This document shows positions 21,118 to 31,839 of a DNA stretch of 64,000 bases, piece after piece. Numbering within the stretch: position 1 is the stretch's first letter; each line of letters starts with the position of its first letter. Source of the DNA: Heloderma charlesbogerti. Taxonomy: Eukaryota; Chordata; Lepidosauria; Squamata; Helodermatidae. The position numbers and the translations under genes are program-made. A model generated the notes under the pieces. The model was not told where the DNA came from and searched no databases. It saw only the letters and a list, made by a program, of their open reading frames with translations. The stretch covers positions 870,501 through 934,500 of the forward strand of contig JANEZZ010000809.1 in NCBI GenBank assembly GCA_026122225.1, given 5' to 3'.

Positions 21118-21595
21118 GCAAACAGAGGAAGCTGCCATACACCAAGTCAGGTTATTGGTTCATCTACTCCAAGGGTGCAGAACCTCAGTCCTGGGGGTCA
21201 AATCGAGCCTGCTGGTGGTGCCACTCTGGTCTTCTGGGGTTCCCCCACCCACCAATCATTTGGTGGTTTTCAGGCTTTGGGCAGCTTTTCCCCATTCTAA
21301 AAGGTCGAAATGTATCTCCTAAAGTTTCTTTACTGGCATTAAGAGCTTTCAGCTACAACATGCTGGTAATGTTTGTATTTTTGCCACCGCTCCTCCGGGC
21401 TTTGGTCCCACCCACCTCTGGAAAGTGTTCCCCAGGAGCTTCTCCAAAACTGAATTTGGCCCTCAAGCTGAAAGTGGTTCAACATGCCTGATCTATGCTC
21501 TGCTTAGGATGGCAGCAACACTCCAGTCTTTCCCAGCCCTGCCTGGAGATGCTGGGGATTGAACCTGGGACCATCTGCATACAAAACATGCAAAG
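21118..21595 (-). repeat. SINE-A interrupted by H1 element
   Basis: The SINE tail is at 21120-21172 (GAGGAAGCTGCCATACACCA). The tRNA-proximal part is at 21498-21595 (CCTGGAGATGCTGGGGATTG, AACCTGGGACC). The roughly 320 bases between are a different family, so the SINE was present first. Confidence 0.7.
21176..21497 (+). repeat. hAT-like non-autonomous element H1
   Basis: The left end GGTGCAGAACCTCAGTCC and internal words TTTGGTGGTTTTCAGG and TCTAAAAGGTCGAAATG match the elements at 26784 (reverse) and 30200. It sits inside a SINE-A. No transposase frame. Confidence 0.65.
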
Positions 21596-21599
21596 GCCC

Positions 21600-21920
21600 C
21601 AGGAGGGGCTGGGGAAGGCTCCTGTCTGAAGAGCTGTTGGCAGTCAGTGTGAACAATACTGGGCTAGATAGATAAAAAGCCTGACTTGCAGTGTGGGCTG
21701 GTGGCTCCAATTTCGGTGGGGCTGTGAACCCATTCTGGGTTTCAGTCAGAACCTGCTGAGCTATCCAAGGTGCTGGACCTGTTTTGGGGATATGGATCAG
21801 CACCTTGGATAGCTCCTTTAGAGTTCTGGCTAGTTCTGATTAAAACCCAGAGTGGATTCAAAGCCCCACCGAAATCGGAGCCACCAGCCTGCAATGCTGG
21901 TGGATATAAGGCAGCTTCCT
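21600..21920 (+). repeat. SINE-A 3' part interrupted by a palindrome
   Basis: GGGGAAGGCTCCTGTCTGAA and AATACTGGGCTAGATAGA at 21607-21672 are SINE-A body. Its tail GATATAAGGCAGCTTCCTAT resumes at about 21902. The 200 bases between are a foldback element. Confidence 0.7.
21691..21897. repeat. Foldback element inside SINE-A
   Basis: Outer arms 21694-21743 and 21842-21890 are reverse complements with few mismatches (GGCTGGTGGCTCC against GGAGCCACCAGCC). Inner arms 21756-21775 and 21798-21815 (GAGCTATCCAAGGTGCTG) are perfect over 18 bases. No other copy was seen in this window. Confidence 0.8.
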
Positions 21921-21924
21921 ATGA

Positions 21925-22155
21925 AGGGGAGGGATCATAGCTGAGTGGCAGAGCACTTGCTTTGCATGGAGAAGGTTCTGGTTCAACCCCATTCTCCATG
22001 ATTCTCCATTCAAAAGAATCAAGCACCAGCTGATGGGGAAAGACCCTTCTCTTCCTGAAACCCTGGAGCAACACTGCCAATCAGAGTAGACGATACTGGC
22101 CTAAATGGACAAATAGTTTGGTCTGGTATAAAGCAGCTTCCTACATTCCTATTTC
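21925..22155 (+). repeat. SINE-A, full copy
   Basis: The tRNA-like head has CATAGCTGAGTGGCAGAGCA and CTTTGCATGG. The body has CCTGAAACCCTGGAGCAACA and the tail GTATAAAGCAGCTTCCTAC. Together with the next SINE and the 45-base spacer it forms a unit repeated at 54705-57212. Confidence 0.8.
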
Positions 22156-22199
22156 AGCCAATCCTGTGTTCAGAATCATGAGGACTGGCAACTTACATG

Positions 22200-22562
22200 G
22201 TGTGGAAGGATCATAGCTCAGTGGTAGGACACCTACTTTGCAAGCAGAAAGTCCCAGGTTCAGTTCCTGGCATCTCCGGTTAAAAGGCTCAGGTAGCAGG
22301 GGTGGGGAAAGACCAGTCTCCCCCAACATAGTGCCCTTCAGATGTGCTGTACTACAACTTCCATCACCCTCAGCCAGCACGCCCAATGGGCAGACTAGTT
22401 GGGGTGATGGGTGTTGTAGTCTAACACATCTGGAGGGCACCAGGTTGGGGGAGGCTTGGAAAGTCCTGAGACGCTGGGGAGATCCTGCCTGCCAAAACAG
22501 ACAACAGTGGGTGGACGAATAGGGGTGACTTGCTCTAAGGCAGCTTCCTATGTTGTTCCTAC
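22200..22562 (+). repeat. SINE-A carrying an internal MITE P1
   Basis: The head has CATAGCTCAGTGGTAGGACA, TTTGCAAGCAG and B box GGTTCAGTTCC. The MITE lies in the middle (22318-22458). The SINE body resumes with GATCCTGCCTGCCAAAACAG and ends AAGGCAGCTTCCTATG. The same composite occurs at 54925-57212. Confidence 0.8.
22318..22458. repeat. Palindromic MITE P1 inside SINE-A
   Basis: Arms: CTCCCCCAACATAGTGCCCT and AGATGTGCTGTACTACAACT against GTTGTAGTCTAACACATCTG and CACCAGGTTGGGGGAG. Full, well paired copy. Confidence 0.8.
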
Positions 22563-24169
22563 ACATTGCTGAAGGCAGGATCCCGCATCCATTTATTCTA
22601 CAAGTGCCTCTTGTGCAGCCAGGATGGTATTCATTCTTTTAGTGTTAGATATATTATTGCGGAAAACAAGCTGTGCCTTAGTGTTCATGTGTGTGCATTT
22701 ATGTGCATTTATACGCATGTGCATGAGAGAGAAGATGCATTCACCCTCCATGCAGAGGTTTTTCTGGAGACCTTAATTTGGAGAGCTGAACTGCAAAGAA
22801 AGGCAGCTCACTCTCAATGTTTCAGTAAGCCCCCCCGCCCCTGCAAAAATAGATACGGTGATTTACCAATGACAGGTACCAGAGAAGGATTGCCGCCAGT
22901 ATACAGGGACAGTTAACTCTGAGCAAAAGCTTCCAGCTTTTAAAATTCCTTTTTGCTTCATCCCATCCCCACCCTGCCAGCTTTGCAGAATTTGAAAGCT
23001 TGTTCATATTGTTGTGCATTTAGTTAGTCTTAATAAGGATATTGTCTGGGTTGCTTTTTTTTCTCTTATGAGCCAACACAGCTTCCTTTGTTTTTGTTTT
23101 GTGTTGGAGAGTTTTGAGGCTCAGCAGCGAAGGTTCCAAATTGGTTGTCTGGCAGCATTGAGGAAAACTCTAAGCACCAACAGGGCAGAGCAAGCCATGT
23201 GATAAAACCTGCCCACTGTTTAAGTTTTCTGGATCAGGCTTGCTCATTAGTCTAAACAACAAGGGATCCTGCTGCTGTTTCATATGATAGTTTGGCCTGG
23301 CTCACCACTGTTATTTCTGCAAAGTGGGTATGAGCTGGTCCTAAAAATGTGATTTACTTGCAGGGAAATTGTGAGTTATGGATGTAAAGCATTTAGCTCC
23401 CCCCCCCCCCACTCCCATATAAAACTCTAGAAATGGCAACAAAGAAGCATGGAGAGCTCCCATGCACAAATATGTGTTGTCTAACAAATCTAGAAATTGT
23501 TATTGGGTGCAGAATTCAGCATCCTGAGAATTTAGGCTTTTCTGGGCATTGAATATTGCCCCCCTCCCCGGATAACCCTGTGTACAGAAGGCAGGAGGAA
23601 AGGATGTCTGTAGGAGCTGGGTCTTTGTGGGGAATAGTTTTGCCCAAATGATTCCCGTGGAGATAAACACAGAGAAAGCATTGTTGGGATTGATCTATAG
23701 AAGGGGGAGGAAATCTATGAAGGTAAGAGTGGAATCTTTCATGTTGCCTGCTCATCGCTTTCTCCCCCCCACTCCGCAAATCCACATTGTGCATCATCCT
23801 TGTATATCCCTTCTCTGAAATGATTCCCCTGAAATAATTCCCGTTGTTGGGAAAAGGCTGTCAGCTGGTTCAGTTCTTTTCCTTGTGGGGCTTTTGGGCA
23901 GAATAATGGGCACAATTCTTGATTCATCAGAGGCAGCTTGTGCGGAAAAATAATAATCAAGCTTGATAAACAGGGTAGGGATGTGAGCGGGGGGGGGGAA
24001 GAGGGTGGGATCCACATATATACGATGAAGCGGGCCACTTCTCCTCCCTCCCTGCATTTCTCCTCGAGTGGATGATTAGGGAGGTCACTTAGCTGCTGGT
24101 GCCTGGGAGAACTACTCAAGCAGTGTTGACCCCCAGGTTCAGGTCTGGCCTATCTCCCCCCTTCCCCCG
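22563..24169. other. Unique sequence
   Basis: It has short GCAT/GTGT-rich words at 22685-22730, C runs at 23400-23410, and a G run at 23990-23998. The open frames at 23516-24119 are on the complement of T/C-rich DNA and look non-coding. No repeat family recognised. Confidence 0.5.
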
Positions 24170-24480
24170 CTGTTGCCGCCGCCACCACCACTTTCAGTTT
24201 CCTAATTAAGGGCTTTTGTGTGCGGCCTCCCCCTCGGGCTTTCAGCTGCCAGTCATTTTCCGCTGTGGAGCCTCACTGGGTTGGCGGAGCGGTGGGGGCA
24301 GCTAATGTATTCGTTCAGACAGGAGACTCCAATTTTAGCGGCTCTGGTTCGTAATGGGGATTATGGAGGAGACGGGGCCCCTTTTTTCCCTGGCGTCCTT
24401 TTCAGTAGCTGCTCCACTTCCGAAAGGACCTTTGAAAAAAAGAAAAGGTTTCTCCTGGCCCTTTCAGGGGCAAGGAAAGG
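24170..24480. other. Candidate conserved non-coding element
   Basis: Not repeat-derived by comparison within the window. It contains CCTAATTAAGGGC, CAGCTGCCAG, GCAGCTAATGTATTCG and GGGATTATGG words typical of homeodomain and bHLH sites, with mixed GC and AT composition. Function is inferred only. Confidence 0.25.
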
Positions 24481-25829
24481 CTCCAGCCTCAGAGATTTCA
24501 GAACATGATGTGCTTTGCTGGATATTGCCAAAGGTCTGTCGATAGTCCAGCGTTGAGATCTGGGCAACAGCCAAGCAGATGGCTCTGGAATAGGCCAGTG
24601 CAACCTGTGACCTAACCATACAGAATCCAGCCCACCAGGGCCTCTGGATATCTCCTGATCTTGCAGTCCCACTGGGCAGGCAAGCAACACAACCAAGGAG
24701 GTTGTCAGGCATGAGTCCGACCACATTCAGCACGTTCTGCTGGCCTGCTCTTGAAAATTTCAGGTAGCTGCCTTGGGACACGGGGGTGCTGCTTAGCTAT
24801 CATCGCTAAGCCTTGAGATACGTCTGCTTGTCCTCCACGAATCTGTCAGATCCCCAAACAGCAATTCCAGGTGTGGAGTAGGGATGTTGGAGGAATCCGT
24901 TTGGGGGGTGAAGTGCAATGAGCTGTCCTTGGTCCCCCGCCCTCCAGACTTTGCTCCGCTCTCCACTGCAGAGCCTGACTCAATATGCATTGAGATGGGC
25001 CAGTTCGCGTATTTTCCATATTTTTTAAATTGCACAGATTAGGGCTGAGTTTTGCACGAATTTATTGTGGCTCACCACAAAAGAAATACACAAAAAGTTC
25101 CCAGAGTTTGGGGAAAACATGTGGCTCAGCCCGCAAATGAAAACTTGGTCGGGCACACTGCAGAACTCGATCAAGCAAAAAGAGAAATGGATTTCCCAGC
25201 GATGGGCACCCCTAGTGTGGAGCAGTCTAGGCACTCCAGTGGTGCTGTCTTTGCCATCTATATCTGCTTGACAAGCCCTACAGATCCATCCCTCTGTATG
25301 GTGGTGGTCCCAAGCTGGATCGAGCTTTCAGAGCCTGCTACTGCGGTGTTTAAAAAAGCTCCCATTTGCTCCAATAGGAATAGTAAGCACTGGACCATAA
25401 GCCCTGATCCCGACCACAGCGAGGAGCAAAGAACTGAACCCCTCCACCTCCCTCACCTGGTCCCGATCACCCTCTACCCCTGCCCAGGCTCCCGCTTTTA
25501 AAAAGCCATTCGTGCCATTGCTAATTGTGTGAATGGTGTCTTTTGTTTGGCCCTGAGAGTAGCTGACATCCAGAGCAGGAGGCAGGCCGGATTAAATGAA
25601 GAGGAGGAGGAAGCTGCTGCAATGGCATTCATGCTTCAGACTGAGCATCCAAGGCTGAGTTCAGTTCACATGCAACCGTGTTATCACCCAGTGACTGTTA
25701 ACATGGCCCAAGTGAAGACCTGTTTATTCGAAACTGCCATCAAAGGCTGCGCACCACAAAGCCTTCATATCAGACAACTTATCTGCACTGGGGGCGGTTC
25801 ACACCTTTGGCAGTGAGTCATGAAGCTGC
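24481..25829. other. Unique or unclassified repeat sequence
   Basis: The part 24830-25250 has the feel of a degraded dispersed repeat, but no second copy exists in the window to confirm it. No gene. Confidence 0.4.
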
Positions 25830-25950
25830 GCCAAAGCTCAGTGGTGGCTGTACCTGCTTTGCGCATGGAAGGTCCCAGGTTCAGTCCCCGGCAACTCTCG
25901 TGAAAACACTTGTGAGCCTTGGAGGCCTTCAGTACAACCTTTTCAGGTAC
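25830..25950 (+). repeat. SINE-A fragment (tRNA end)
   Basis: CTGCTTTGCGCATGG and CCCAGGTTCAGTCCCCGG are the anticodon-arm and B-box parts of SINE-A. The body is truncated after about 25920. Confidence 0.7.
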
Positions 25951-26783
25951 CTAAGCTGCTGCTACCTCTGAATTCCCACTGCCACCACCTGCCCCGCTCA
26001 AATCCTCCCCATCACAGTTGTGTGTTGCTCTTCCCAGGCCACCAGTGGTGTCGTGGAGCCAGGGCTCATAGGGAAGCCGCACCAGCACCTTTTCGTTAGC
26101 AGGGATGTTGATGTCATCTGCGCTCCTCTCAGACCTCCCTGCTTTCTCTGAGCTTAGCTGCAATCCTAACAGTAGCTGGGGGGCAAGGGGTGAATTTTCT
26201 TGGCAGCAGTATATTGTTCCCTGTTGTAATGCAAAGTATTTTGGGGTGGCTTGATCTTGAATGGGCAATAAGACCCATTAGGTTTTCCGAAGACCTACTT
26301 CTGGTGGAGATGAAAACAGCTAGAACTGGTTTGTTGGTATGGAACAACGGAGCTGCCTGCATTTTTGGGCTCTCCTTGGGGGCGTGGCTATGAGGACTGC
26401 CATGACGCGTGCTTGCATTTCAAACGTTACCCTGACGCCACTGCTCCTGTTCTAGTAATTGGCGGCATTCATTCTCCCTTGCCTCGCGCTTCTTCCCTGA
26501 ACATCTGTTGTATGTAGTGCTCTATACCCCCCCCCCTTCAGATCCCTCCTTAAAACCCGCCTTTTCCATGTCTGGCATGCACGCAAGACATGCAGTTGTC
26601 AAGGCACCTGAGGTCCATAGTATGAACTCAGGCACAGTGCAGGTCTACAGGCTCTCTGATGCCCAGGATGCTGCCATGGCAGCATTCTAGGTGCCCTGGG
26701 AAGCTTGATAACAGGCCTCTGGTGAGGCCATGCTGCTGCTGTCAGATAAGACTGAGAGAAGGGGAGTGGGATGTGGTATAGGG
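25951..26783. other. Unique sequence
   Basis: The patch 26528-26570 (C run, CAGATCCCTCCTTAAAACCC) resembles a fragment of an L2 coding end but is short. No gene. Confidence 0.45.
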
Positions 26784-27140
26784 CAGGGGCGCAGAACCTC
26801 TTGCAGCCCGAGGGCTGAATTCAGTTTAAGAGAAGTGCTTGGGGGCTGCATTCCAGTGGTGGGTGGGGCCAAAGTCAAAGGAGCTGGGGCCAGAAATGCC
26901 CCTAATGCCTGCCTGTTTTAGCGTAATGCGCTTCCTGCCAGTAATGAAGCCTTCGGAGAAGCATTTTGACCTTTTAGAATGGGGGAAAAAATTCACAAAA
27001 GCCAGCAAGCCGTGGAATGATTGGTGGTTGGTAGAAACGGGGCAGGGCTGGGGGTATGGCCATCAGGGAACTCCGGAGGTCTGGATTGGGACCCCAAGTG
27101 GGCCAGATTTGACCCCCGGGCCTGACGTTCTGCATCCCTG
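26784..27140 (-). mobile_element. hAT-like non-autonomous element H1, full copy
   Basis: Inverted ends CAGGGGCGCAGAAC and GTTCTGCATCCCTG bound about 355 bases. In reverse, the interior matches 21176-21497 and 30200-30430 (CCATTCTAAAAGGTCAAAAT). Flanking 8-mers GTATAGGG and ATATGGGT agree at 5 of 8 positions, a possible eroded target duplication. No transposase. Confidence 0.7.
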
Positions 27141-27984
27141 ATATGGGTGCTTACATGAGACTGTAGCGGGGTGGGGCGAGGTATATGGATCCCATTGGGC
27201 TCCTAATAGTGTCATCATTGGGAGCTTGACAGGGTCTGTATTTGGAATTGGCTTTGTAGTGGGGAAATAGCTTAATCTGCCAAGCCCTGTTCCGAACTGA
27301 TCTCACTTACCCTTCCTACGGAGGCACAGTAGAAGATCGCAAGAAAGACAGCACGTTTTATATGCTGCATTTCAACCCAGAGATGGCGGGGGGAGTGAAG
27401 ATAGGAGACCTTCCAAGTTTGTCTGTTGTTAGGAAGAGGGATTCATCGGGATAGACGAGTTACCTTAGCTCTACAGGAAGATAAAGGGCAAAGTCTCCAG
27501 GGCATTAAGGCCTGGAGAGTAGCCACGGAATCGAGTTTGGCTGCTTACTGTCACTCAGCGCCCCCATCACTCCCACGATAGGGGGTGGGGGGGCACATTG
27601 AGAACTCCAGGGAATACTCTCTCCCATCCTTTCTCCTGCAAAGATTCTTCCCGCTTGCCCTGGGGGTGAGTAATGGGAAAGTGTGGGAACAGCAGTGCCT
27701 TGTAATGGCAGCATAGGAGGAATATCCCGACAAGGGGGGAATGAAACTTCCCTGTTGGTCTCATGCTGAGCATCTGGAATCTTTCCCCTAAGGCGAGCTC
27801 TCGCCTAGTAAATAGGCAGGGAGGCTCAGCACGGCAGGTGGCTTACACCTGGCCCAGCTGTGCGTGCCAGCCTCTCCAGGAGGGAGTTTTTATTATTCCT
27901 GTCCAGAGCGTGTTTAAAAAAGCGTCTCTGAGGACTAAACTGGATATTTGGGCCTCTAGTGAATATCTAAGACAGCCTTCCCCA
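27141..27984. other. Unique sequence
   Basis: No gene. 27936-27975 shares about 40 bases (AAACTGGATATT and GTGAATATCTAAGA) with 14769-14805. Confidence 0.5.
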
Positions 27985-28330
27985 ACAGAGCTGGCTCCAG
28001 GAGGTTTTTGAGGGCCTTTGGGCAAGACACTTCAGTGGGCCCCCTCCCCCAGTGCGTCTGCCTTCTTGCTGCCACTGTCACCAGCTGTGATTACTCCTCC
28101 TCTTTCTCATCATTGCTACTACTTACTTGCTTGACCAGCAGAGAGCCAGTGTGAGCAAGGTGGCCGTGGCATCTCCTGCTCTTCCATGTCACCACCACCG
28201 TTGCCTCGGCCAAAACGAGAGGCAGGTGAAAAAGCAAGCTGAGGAGGAGGAGCAAGTCCAGGGGGCTCTTGTCAGTGGGCCCTTGCTGGGCTGTGGGCCC
28301 TCAGCAGGTGCCTGATCATGCCTACCCTTG
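27985..28330 (-). repeat. Dispersed family R340, full copy
   Basis: In reverse it matches the copies at 30938, 41298 and 48716. Plus-strand words: GAGCTGGCTCCAGG, TTCAGTGGGCCCCC, GCATCTCCTGCTC, CTTGTCAGTGGGCCC and CATGCCTACCCTTGACGCC. It carries no long coding frame. Confidence 0.8.
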
Positions 28331-28334
28331 ACGC

Positions 28335-28488
28335 CAGTCCCGTTCCCCAACCAGGTGCCTTCCAGAGGTGTTGGACTGCAACTTCCATCATTCCCAGCCA
28401 GCATCACCAACAGCCATACTGGCTGGGAATTATGGGAGTTGGCAGCCCAACATCTCTGGAAGTCACCCGGTTGGGGAAGGCTGATCTA
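28335..28488. repeat. Palindromic MITE P1, full copy
   Basis: GTTCCCCAACCAGGTGCCTT and GGTGTTGGACTGCAACTTCC pair with GGAGTTGGCAGCCCAACATC and CACCCGGTTGGGGAAGGC. It directly adjoins the R340 copy. Confidence 0.85.
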
Positions 28489-30047
28489 CAAGATGTCTTG
28501 GTTTGGGGGTAGGTGGGGGGCAAGATTGGAAGGAGAAGAACTGCTTTTCCTCAGCTGGAGTTCCAGAATGTGTGTTTGTTGTATCTGAGGGGTGGGGGGA
28601 GTAGCTAGCAGGAGGGAGCAGTGTGGGAGAGAAGTGGTGCGCAGGGGGGAACATTAAGGAACACTCGCTCCCTCCCCCGCCTGTCGTTTCTCCCCTCCAC
28701 GGAATGTGTTGTTTCACACCCACCCTTCAAACATTTCACAATATAAAATAGGCACACTTGTGGAACACCCCTGTTCTCATACCAAAGGTCAGTGTCCTAG
28801 CCACCCCTCCCTCCATTAAACACGTTCCTCGTTTACTTGTCTGCACCAGCCAAAACAGTGTGTGTTCTTTTGGTTACAGATATATTGGGGACAGGGGAGT
28901 GGGGAGGGATAGGACAGGACAGGACACAAGCCATAACTGTCTGACAATATGTTACGAACAGTTCAAATATACCTCTGCATCTGCAGTGTGGGACATGGCA
29001 GGCTGACCCCTGCATGGTGCTTTATTTTTAATGTATATTTATTTAGTCAACTTGTTAGTCACCCCTACAATGACAGGCAAGATTTAAATAGTTCACAAAT
29101 AAAATTGAACACCCCCCATACAGAAAACAATAAAAAAAACAGCATAAGTATACAATAATTAATTTAAGATAAAAGGGAGGCTAAAATCATAAGAGGGATC
29201 AAGCAATGCAGAGACTGAAAAAGTTTGGCAGTTACGAACCACTTTAGTGTTCATGCATGCATGCGCCTTAGTGTTCATGTGAATGCACTGATGTGCATGT
29301 ACCTCTCAGAAGTGTAACTTCCTAGGAGGCCCAGGGTGAGGGAGAAAGTGGGGGAAGGAGGTGGGCAAACTTGAAGAATGACAGCACTAGCAGCGAACAC
29401 TTGCAAGATTTCAACCAGGTAGTCCTGCAAAGGCAAAAGTTGGGGCTCAGTGGGGACAGTGACTTACCAAAGACAGGAACTGAAATAGGAGAATTATCCC
29501 CTGTAAGATGACAGTTTGAAAATATGCAATGCCACCTCTGGAATTGGCATAGGAGGAAATGGCTGCTGGGCATGTGGGAGCTCTAGATCTTCTTTGCATG
29601 TAGATATATGAGGATGAGAAATAAGATGAAAAACACATACCAAGAAATCACTAATTCAGGTGCATGTGTGCTGCTGTGACCCAAGGATCTCTTATCTTGC
29701 AAATCTGGCTGGGCAAATTCCTTCCGTGATGTCCTCCTGCTAACCTCAGCTCGATGGGGAAGGCCCACCCTCCCCCTAACAGCTAGGTGAGTCAGAGGTG
29801 ACTCAGACCCTGCTAGAGGCCGCTGCTGCTGCTGCCCTTGTGGGATGGTGTGAGCGTTTCAGGTGACACGCCTTGCTTTCCCGTAAGGTCACCTGGCTTA
29901 TGTTACATAGAGCTTTGGCAGAGCTAGTCAGGAATCCAGACCCTGTTCCCAGAAGAAGCCTCCAACTGAGGTCTCCCTTTTAAAGGACAGGCCTGAGGAG
30001 AGAGCGTTGGATTTGTATGCCCCTGGCTTTCAAGCTTCCTGCCACCA
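28489..30047. other. Mostly unique sequence
   Basis: A (GGACA)n patch is at 28910-28926. 29015-29155 (TTTATTTTTAATG, TTCACAAATAAAATTG, poly-A patches) resembles a reversed LINE tail of uncertain class. No gene. Confidence 0.45.
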
Positions 30048-30190
30048 AGAAACGTAAGAGCCCTGCTGGATCAGACCAAAGGCTATTAGAGTCCAGCATC
30101 CAATTTCTTAGAGTGGCCAAACAGATGCCCCAGTGGGAAGTCCACAAACAGGACATGGAGGCAGCAACCCTCCCTTGTTTGTCCCCAGCA
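30048..30190 (-). repeat. CR1-type 3' end fragment
   Basis: GTAAGAGCCCTGCTGGATCA, GACCAAAGGC, GGACATGGAGGCAGCAACCC and GTCCCCAGCAGCTG are the familiar 3' end words, in reverse of the element sense. Confidence 0.75.
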
Positions 30191-30199
30191 GCTGTTACT

Positions 30200-30430
30200 G
30201 AAATTATGAGGAACCTCAGGCTCTGGGGGCCAAATCTGGCCCTCTTGGAGTCCCGATCAAGCCCTCCAGGGTTCCCCAAATAACCATGCTCACTTACCCT
30301 GGCCCCCTTTCCCTCAACCATGGCGCATTCGGTGGTTTCAAGGCTTTTGTGCAGTTTTCCCTCCATCCTTAAAAGATTGAAATGCCTCTCCTAAAGCTTA
30401 GTGGATATGCAAATATTTACTTGGTGGAAT
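30200..30430 (+). repeat. hAT-like element H1, partial
   Basis: AGGAACCTCAGGCTC, GGGGCCAAATCTGGCCCTC, TTCGGTGGTTTCAAGG and CTTAAAAGATTGAAATGCC follow the H1 order seen at 21176. The right end is eroded. Confidence 0.65.
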
Positions 30431-30937
30431 GTGGAGATAAACTGACTGGGCCAATTTTAAAAGATGGCAGCCCTGCAACCCAAACTATCCTGGGACAGCA
30501 GATTCTTGAGGGCTGATAACAGTAGACGAGCTGTCTTTCTGGAAAGCTTGCCTGGCTGTACTAATCTTCTCCTCAAGGAAACCCTGATAGGCTTTCCAGG
30601 AACTTCAGGGTTTACCAGAACACAATTTGGAAATCAGTGTTGTAGAGGTTATGTCCCATGACCTCAGTTATGCTTTGAAAGTAATTGTTGCTGTTTTTTA
30701 CTTGAACTTTGGTATGCTAGGACCAAAGTTTTAAAAGATGGTAAATCTTTGTCAAAGAGATTTTTGAAATGATGTTTTGGATATTTTATTTTCCCCTCCT
30801 GATTACAGTGTGTGTGCGTGTGTGTGCGCACGTGCACGCATTTCCCAGCAAAATTGCCACTTTGGTCTTTTCAATGGTGGTGCCCAAATTTTGGAACACC
30901 CTCCCTAAATCCATGTTGAAATGATTGTTTGGGCCAG
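30431..30937. other. Unique sequence with a GT-rich tract
   Basis: A GT/GC-rich tract (GTGTGTGCGTGTGTGTGCGC) lies at 30808-30830. No gene. Confidence 0.5.
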
Positions 30938-31289
30938 GGCCAGTGTCAAGGGTAGGCATGGTTGGGCACTTGCCAAGGGCCGATACCCCAGCAGGGGCTC
31001 ACCGACAAGAACCCCCTAGACCTGCTCCTCTTTATCATTGCAAACTGCTTGTTAACCCACCTCTTGCTCTGGCCCAGACAACGGTGGTGGTGAGAAGGGA
31101 GAGCAGAAGATGCCACAGACGACTTGCTCATTGACTGCTTGTCAAACAAGCAAGTGGGGGCAATGATGAGAAAGAGGATGAGGAGCAATCGCAGCTGGTG
31201 ACAATGGTGGTGAGAAGGTAGACTTACTGGGGGAGGGGTCCCATTGAGGCTGTCTTGCCCAAGGGCCCTCCAAAACCTGGGGCTGGTAC
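30938..31289 (+). repeat. Dispersed family R340, full copy
   Basis: GTGTCAAGGGTAGGCATGG, GCTCACCGACAAGAACCCCC, GACAACGGTGGTGGTGAGAA and CCAAAACCTGGGGCTGGTAC follow the order of the other copies. The ends are only weakly inverted (GGGCCAGTGTC against CCAGTACCAGCCCC). Confidence 0.8.
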
Positions 31290-31394
31290 TGGTTTGGGCT
31301 TATTTTCTGCACCTCATCCTGGTTCTGTACCAGCTCTCACTGCATGTGCAATGAATTACTTTGGTCCTTCATCTACTCTGGAACGGATCATTAA

Positions 31395-31612
31395 TTACTT
31401 TTACATCCTGCCTTTCTTCCAGGGAACTCAAGGGGTTGTATATGGTTGTGCTCCCTCCATCTTACCCTCAAAACAATCCTGTGAGGGAGGTTAGGCTAAG
31501 CGATAGTGACTGACCCAAGATCACTCAGCAAGCTCCCTGGCTAAGCGGGGATTTGAACCTGGGTCTCCTGGGTCCTAGTCTTGCTGTCTAACTGCTACAC
31601 CACATTGGCCGG
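31395..31612 (-). repeat. SINE-B, full copy
   Basis: The plus strand reads tail to head: CATCCTGCCTTTCTTCCAGG, ACAATCCTGTGAGGGAGG, GTGACTGACCCAAGATCACT, GGGGATTTGAACCTGGGTCT (B box) and CTAACTGCTACACCACATTG (A box side). Confidence 0.85.
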
Positions 31613-31839
31613 CTAACTCATTGGAATCTAAGTCGTGCTTTCCATGTTTCATAATATCCAAACACTTCAGCGCAATACTGATGTATGGGTGAGACCCTCC
31701 CAGAGTTCCCCCTTTAAAAAACAAAACAAAGCAAAAATCCTTCTTGGAAGAAACTAAAAATGGTGTAATTGTGCAACTACACAAAGGAAGAACCAGCAAC
31801 AATCCTTTCCCACGCCCCATTGCAAACCAGTCAGAATAT
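31613..31839. other. Unique spacer
   Basis: Short A-rich patch at 31712-31735. Nothing else recognised. Confidence 0.4.

Noticed and set aside
21027..21491. 154-codon plus frame
   Set aside because: It lies across a SINE and an H1 element, so any coding is accidental.
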